9,965 nucleotides of DNA from Gammaproteobacteria bacterium (GTDB taxonomy: Bacteria > Pseudomonadota > Gammaproteobacteria > Acidiferrobacterales > SZUA-150), in the NCBI GenBank assembly GCA_029880755.1, contig JAOUNW010000076.1:1-9965 (forward strand). The letters run 5' to 3'. The notes under the pieces are model-generated. The model worked only from the letters and a program-made list of their open reading frames with translations. It was not told where the DNA came from and did no database searches. A program made the position numbers and the translations under genes. Every line of letters starts with the position of its first letter. Position 1 is the stretch's first letter. This document shows positions 6,841 to 9,965 of the stretch, one piece after another.

Positions 6841-8149
6841 TATTGCCATTCATGCTCAGAAGCTATCCAAAAGCTACCATATTTACAACAAACCCAGAGA
6901 TAGGCTATTTCAGTCTCTTTTAAAAGGCCGTAAACAACTTTACAGGGAATACTGGGCGGCACAAGACATCTCTTTTGAGATCACGAAGGGAGAAACAGTT
7001 GGTATTCTCGGCAGAAACGGTGCAGGGAAGTCAACGTTGCTAAAAATGATTTGCGGGACTCTCACCCCCACCTCGGGAAAACTTGATGTCAGGGGAAGAA
7101 TAACTGCACTACTGGAGCTCGGCACCGGTTTTAACCCAGAGTTTACTGGAAGAGAAAATGCAATTCTCACTGCGTCCATTCTAGGAATTCCGTATGAAGA
7201 AATTACCGCCCAGATGGCTTATATTGAGGAGTTTGCAGATATCGGTGATTTCATCGACCAACCCGTTAAAACTTATTCCAGTGGTATGGTAGTGCGACTG
7301 GGTTTCGCCGTCGCGATAAATGTTAATCCGGATATATTTATTGTGGACGAGGCACTAGCAGTTGGCGACGCCGCTTTTAGCAGAAAGTGCTATGCCAAAA
7401 TGAGAAGTATTCAAGAAAATGGTACTACCATATTGTTCGTTACGCACTCTATAACGGCTATTATGGAATTTTGTGACCGGGCCATGCTATTGGAGGAGGG
7501 TAAACTGATTGCCCAGGGGCAGCCAAAGGAGATTGCGGACAAGTATCAGAGGCTCATTTTTATGCCTGACAAAGAACGCCCACAGTATATTCTTGAATTA
7601 TTGAAAGAAAATAATGAAACACCAATACATGGCGATCTGCTATCCACTACAAATAAGCATGATCAACAACAAAAAGGCTCCTTCGATCCGAATATGGTGC
7701 CCAAAAGCACTCAAAGGTATGGAGAATTCGGAGCATCGATACTTAACCCACAAATAAGAGATCTGCTTGGAAACAGTGTAAATATACTAGACAGAAAGAC
7801 GGAATATGTTTTTTCCTATACTGTTACAACAGCACAAGACATAAAAAACGTTTTATTCGGAATGCTGATTAAGACCAACATGGGTGCAGAACTCGGTGGA
7901 TGCCTCTCCGCGCCCATAAATAAGGCCGAGCCACTGATTAAACAACACTCCACAATTATTGTTGAATTTCGATTTTCCTGCAACCTGACTCCCGGTTACT
8001 ATTTTTTAAACGCGGGAATAGTGGATACCAGCGGCAAGTATATACATAGAGTAGTCGATTTTATGATGTTTAAGGTTCGAGAAGAAAAAAACTCCATCAT
8101 TACCGGCACGGTGGATTTTGACATTCAAGGCAGCTTTCACGTAACCTAG
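6830..8149 (+). CDS. ABC transporter ATPase of polysaccharide export (Wzt type) with C-terminal substrate-recognition domain
   Basis: The nucleotide-binding subunit that pairs with the preceding permease. Numbering from the ATG at 6830 (439 residues): Walker A GRNGAGKST at 61-69, the LLELGTGFNPEFTGREN block typical of this subfamily at 94-110, signature YSSGM at 149-153, Walker B ending in D173 and E174, and switch H206. The ATPase part ends near 245. After a low-complexity polar linker (about 255-295) a beta-rich domain follows (about 296-439), matching the position and size of the Wzt carbohydrate-binding domain that reads the modified end of O-polysaccharide. The frame extends upstream to a TTG at 6788, but the ATG at 6830, with AAGG 8 bases before it and an 11-bp overlap with the permease, is the better start. 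The long C-terminal half suggests a chain-end-specific exporter rather than a simple capsule ATPase, which is usually near 220-250 residues. Confidence 0.93.
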   Translation: MSSDIAIHAQKLSKSYHIYNKPRDRLFQSLLKGRKQLYREYWAAQDISFEITKGETVGILGRNGAGKSTLLKMICGTLTPTSGKLDVRGRITALLELGTGFNPEFTGRENAILTASILGIPYEEITAQMAYIEEFADIGDFIDQPVKTYSSGMVVRLGFAVAINVNPDIFIVDEALAVGDAAFSRKCYAKMRSIQENGTTILFVTHSITAIMEFCDRAMLLEEGKLIAQGQPKEIADKYQRLIFMPDKERPQYILELLKENNETPIHGDLLSTTNKHDQQQKGSFDPNMVPKSTQRYGEFGASILNPQIRDLLGNSVNILDRKTEYVFSYTVTTAQDIKNVLFGMLIKTNMGAELGGCLSAPINKAEPLIKQHSTIIVEFRFSCNLTPGYYFLNAGIVDTSGKYIHRVVDFMMFKVREEKNSIITGTVDFDIQGSFHVT

Positions 8150-8213
8150 AAGCCAGCATATTGAAGCGATTGCGTGTATCTATAAGCGGATCATTCTGTA
8201 AAAACACTGAGCG

Positions 8214-9017
8214 ATGCTACATATATTTTCGGCATTAAAAAAGCATATATCGCCAATGCACCATAAAATTGATATGGAAAATATTTATCGAGCGTACCGG
8301 GATTACTCAACACCCAGGCTCGGCTATGCAACCGTTAAAGACTACTGTGACAGCGCAGACTATTTGCCAGCAATTTCAACTCTCAATAGAGACATGAAAG
8401 ACGTCCAGCGGCCATGGGTATTGAAGGCTATCCTCGGTAATGTGACACGGGGGTCTAGGTTATTGGAAATCGGCGCCGGCGAACCTCTTATCGCAAATCT
8501 TTTAACTCAGCTTGGCTACGATGTAACTGTTGTTGACCCATATGATGGCACAGGGAATGGCCCTAAAGAATTCCAACAATTTAAGGAGCAATATCCCCAT
8601 ATTCAATTCATTCGAGATAATTTTTCCAGGAATATCTTGAAAGATGTGCCTGGAAACATTGACTGCATATATTCTATATCAGTATTAGAACATGTACCGA
8701 CGCCTCTAATAGCAGGCGTAATGGAAGACATAGTATATGCACTTCGGCCAACCAAAGGGTGGTCTATCCACGCGATTGATCATGTTCTTAAGGGCCATGG
8801 AGACGAGCATCATATGGAGAAACTTGGGCTAATACTCAAACATATGAACCTTACGCAAGATCACCTAACGAAACTTACTCAACAGATGGAAGAGGACACA
8901 GAGACATATTATTTGTCGAGTGAGGCGCATAATCTTTGGCGCGGCGCCATCCCCTACGAACAGTTCCCTATGAGAAAATGTGTCTCTGTCAATCTCAGTA
9001 TTCCTGTAGATTTTTGA
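8214..9017 (+). CDS. Class I SAM-dependent methyltransferase
   Basis: A 267-residue protein with a Rossmann-fold methyltransferase core. Motif I LLEIGAGEP is at 83-91, the acidic end of strand 2 is D108 in VTVVDPYDG (104-112), and the motif IV/V region DCIYSISVLEHVP is at 150-162, as in the Methyltransf_11/23 group. About 75 N-terminal residues and 90 C-terminal residues flank the core and probably bind the acceptor. No membrane segment is visible. The ATG at 8214 lacks a good Shine-Dalgarno; internal Met codons at 15 and 21 are alternatives and would leave the core intact. It lies 64 bp after the Wzt-type gene with no terminator between, so a glycan or glycolipid acceptor is likely (inference from context). 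The acceptor atom cannot be told from sequence. Confidence 0.87.
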   Translation: MLHIFSALKKHISPMHHKIDMENIYRAYRDYSTPRLGYATVKDYCDSADYLPAISTLNRDMKDVQRPWVLKAILGNVTRGSRLLEIGAGEPLIANLLTQLGYDVTVVDPYDGTGNGPKEFQQFKEQYPHIQFIRDNFSRNILKDVPGNIDCIYSISVLEHVPTPLIAGVMEDIVYALRPTKGWSIHAIDHVLKGHGDEHHMEKLGLILKHMNLTQDHLTKLTQQMEEDTETYYLSSEAHNLWRGAIPYEQFPMRKCVSVNLSIPVDF

Positions 9018-9087
9018 TTAGCAATTAGCCCTGCTCTAAGCAATCTGTTTCCAGGGCCTAAGAAAATAAGCACAGGAGAATAAACAG

Positions 9088-9735
9088 ATGTTTCTATGCA
9101 AACACTTTGTCTATTTGCATTTACCGAAAACCGGAGGCACTTTCTTACATGACGTGCTGACCGCCCACTCCCCTGAAACCTGGGATATTCAGCCAGTACC
9201 CGGTCATGGTTCAGTAAGAGATATTCCCGAGAGGTACAGTGACCTCCCGGTAATTGGTTTTATCCGTAATCCCTGGGATTACTATGTTTCTTGGTATACC
9301 TATTTAATGCATAACACCGAGACAACTCCTTCCGAGATGGACCCTCAAAACCTGTTCCAGCAGGCCTCGTGTGGTGGCAGCAACGATTTTCGAACAACGT
9401 TGCTGAATATCATGGATAAAGACAACCTAAGGAAATCAGATACCGGTGCTCTAACTGCTTATGCAAGCTGGACATTTGGAATCGACAGTGATGCGGAACT
9501 AGATAATAACAACATAAAAATCGGTCAGACCGAGAATCTCAGGGAAGATATGATCGGCATATTAGAAGATCTAGCTATTTCTATGCCAAATAGTCTAAAG
9601 GATTCTTTGCTTCACGATCCCCCAAAAAATGCCATGGACCGTCCACCTTATCAAGAGTTTTATGATGAAGAAACCAAATCCCTAGTTGAGTATAAGGACC
9701 GGTTTATAATTCAGCGTTTCGGATATAGTTTCTAG
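9088..9735 (+). CDS. Small sulfotransferase-like protein (PAPS-dependent family)
   Basis: A 215-residue protein of the sulfotransferase superfamily, which moves sulfate from PAPS to an acceptor such as a sugar hydroxyl. The 5'-phosphosulfate loop is LPKTGGTFL at 12-20, following a short first strand (FVYLHLPKTGG). The 3'-phosphate-binding segment is GFIRNPWDYYVSWYTY at 57-72, with R60 and S68 as the expected ligands. The C-terminus ends in FIIQRFGYSF, common in related proteins. AGGAG 9 bases before the ATG supports the start. It is 70 bp after the methyltransferase and probably in the same transcript. It is shorter than many carbohydrate sulfotransferases but looks complete. Catalytic activity and acceptor are unproven; sulfation of the exported polysaccharide is the simplest reading of the context. 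Confidence 0.85.
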   Translation: MFLCKHFVYLHLPKTGGTFLHDVLTAHSPETWDIQPVPGHGSVRDIPERYSDLPVIGFIRNPWDYYVSWYTYLMHNTETTPSEMDPQNLFQQASCGGSNDFRTTLLNIMDKDNLRKSDTGALTAYASWTFGIDSDAELDNNNIKIGQTENLREDMIGILEDLAISMPNSLKDSLLHDPPKNAMDRPPYQEFYDEETKSLVEYKDRFIIQRFGYSF

Positions 9736-9792
9736 ATAGAATTCTAAATTAAACAGCTTTCCATCAGAATATAAAGAATGACATAGTACCAA

Positions 9793-9965
9793 TTATAAGG
9801 AATCCTTACCCAACAGCTTTCTTACAAGCCGATAAATCCTGTTATGGCTTCTAACACTGAGTGAGAACTCCTCCTGAAACAAAACTGAACCCGATAGGTA
9901 ATGAAGCAGCCTATTACTGGGTATCATCTCTCTCTTCTTTGCAAGCAGATACCATGTTTGCCTCG
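9793..9965 (-). CDS. 3' end of a probable convergent gene, unknown function (partial)
   Basis: The minus strand is open from the right edge to a TAA at 9793-9795, giving the last 56 residues of a protein whose start lies outside the window. The visible part begins RQTWYLLAKKREMIP and ends YRLVRKLLGKDSL; it is basic and looks helical. There is no recognisable motif. A frame this short can be open by chance, and a short plus-strand frame overlaps it, so the call is tentative. If real, it is convergent with the sulfotransferase-like gene and, in a polysaccharide locus, could be the end of a glycosyltransferase or another sulfotransferase; the sequence itself does not decide this. Confidence 0.45.
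   Translation of the reverse strand, partial: RQTWYLLAKKREMIPSNRLLHYLSGSVLFQEEFSLSVRSHNRIYRLVRKLLGKDSL

Noticed and set aside
9028..9057. GCCCTG/CAGGGC inverted repeat between the methyltransferase and sulfotransferase-like genes
   Set aside because: The 6-bp stem has an 18-base loop and no following T run, so it is not a credible terminator; it may be a chance repeat.
9901..9965. Plus-strand ATG frame open to the right edge
   Set aside because: Only 21 codons are visible, with no good ribosome-binding site, and it overlaps the longer minus-strand frame.

Overview
The window looks like part of a gammaproteobacterial chromosome, probably a marine or environmental lineage. The evidence is the lemA-M48 pair, the fxsA-groS-groL order, and the closeness of GroES/GroEL to standard proteobacterial forms. 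The lineage call is an inference from gene content and style; no rRNA or other marker is present.

Left part (1-5705) is compact housekeeping and envelope/proteostasis DNA, almost all on the minus strand. From right to left in transcription order it holds fxsA (inner-membrane protein), groS and groL (chaperonin), then, past a shared bidirectional terminator, lemA and a 630-residue membrane M48 (HtpX-type) metalloprotease with a long C-terminal extension. The only plus-strand gene here is a 76-codon unrecognised ORF (2761-2991) with a strong Shine-Dalgarno and an extended -10 promoter; it converges on groL. The best regulatory signal in the window is a perfect CIRCE operator (9-bp arms, 9-bp spacer) directly downstream of a sigma70-like promoter (TTGACA, 16 bp, TATCAT) in front of groS. 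This points to HrcA control of the chaperonin operon.

Between 5706 and 6012 is about 300 bp without a convincing gene. To its right everything but the last partial ORF is on the plus strand and the DNA looks more AT-rich. Four genes follow with no visible terminator between them: an ABC-2 type polysaccharide-export permease (Wzm type), its ATPase with a C-terminal extension (Wzt type), a class I SAM-dependent methyltransferase and a small PAPS-type sulfotransferase-like protein. Together they suggest export of a lipid-linked surface polysaccharide (O-antigen or similar) that is methylated and possibly sulfated. The methyltransferase could cap the chain end that the Wzt C-terminal domain reads. 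The window ends in the 3' end of a probable convergent minus-strand gene.

No tRNA, rRNA, insertion sequence, CRISPR array or attachment site was found. I see no clear evidence of a wholly new system. The most interesting items are the CIRCE/promoter arrangement, the methyltransferase-sulfotransferase pair tied to the exporter, the M48 C-terminal extension, and the small orphan gene with a ribosome-binding site that can be masked.
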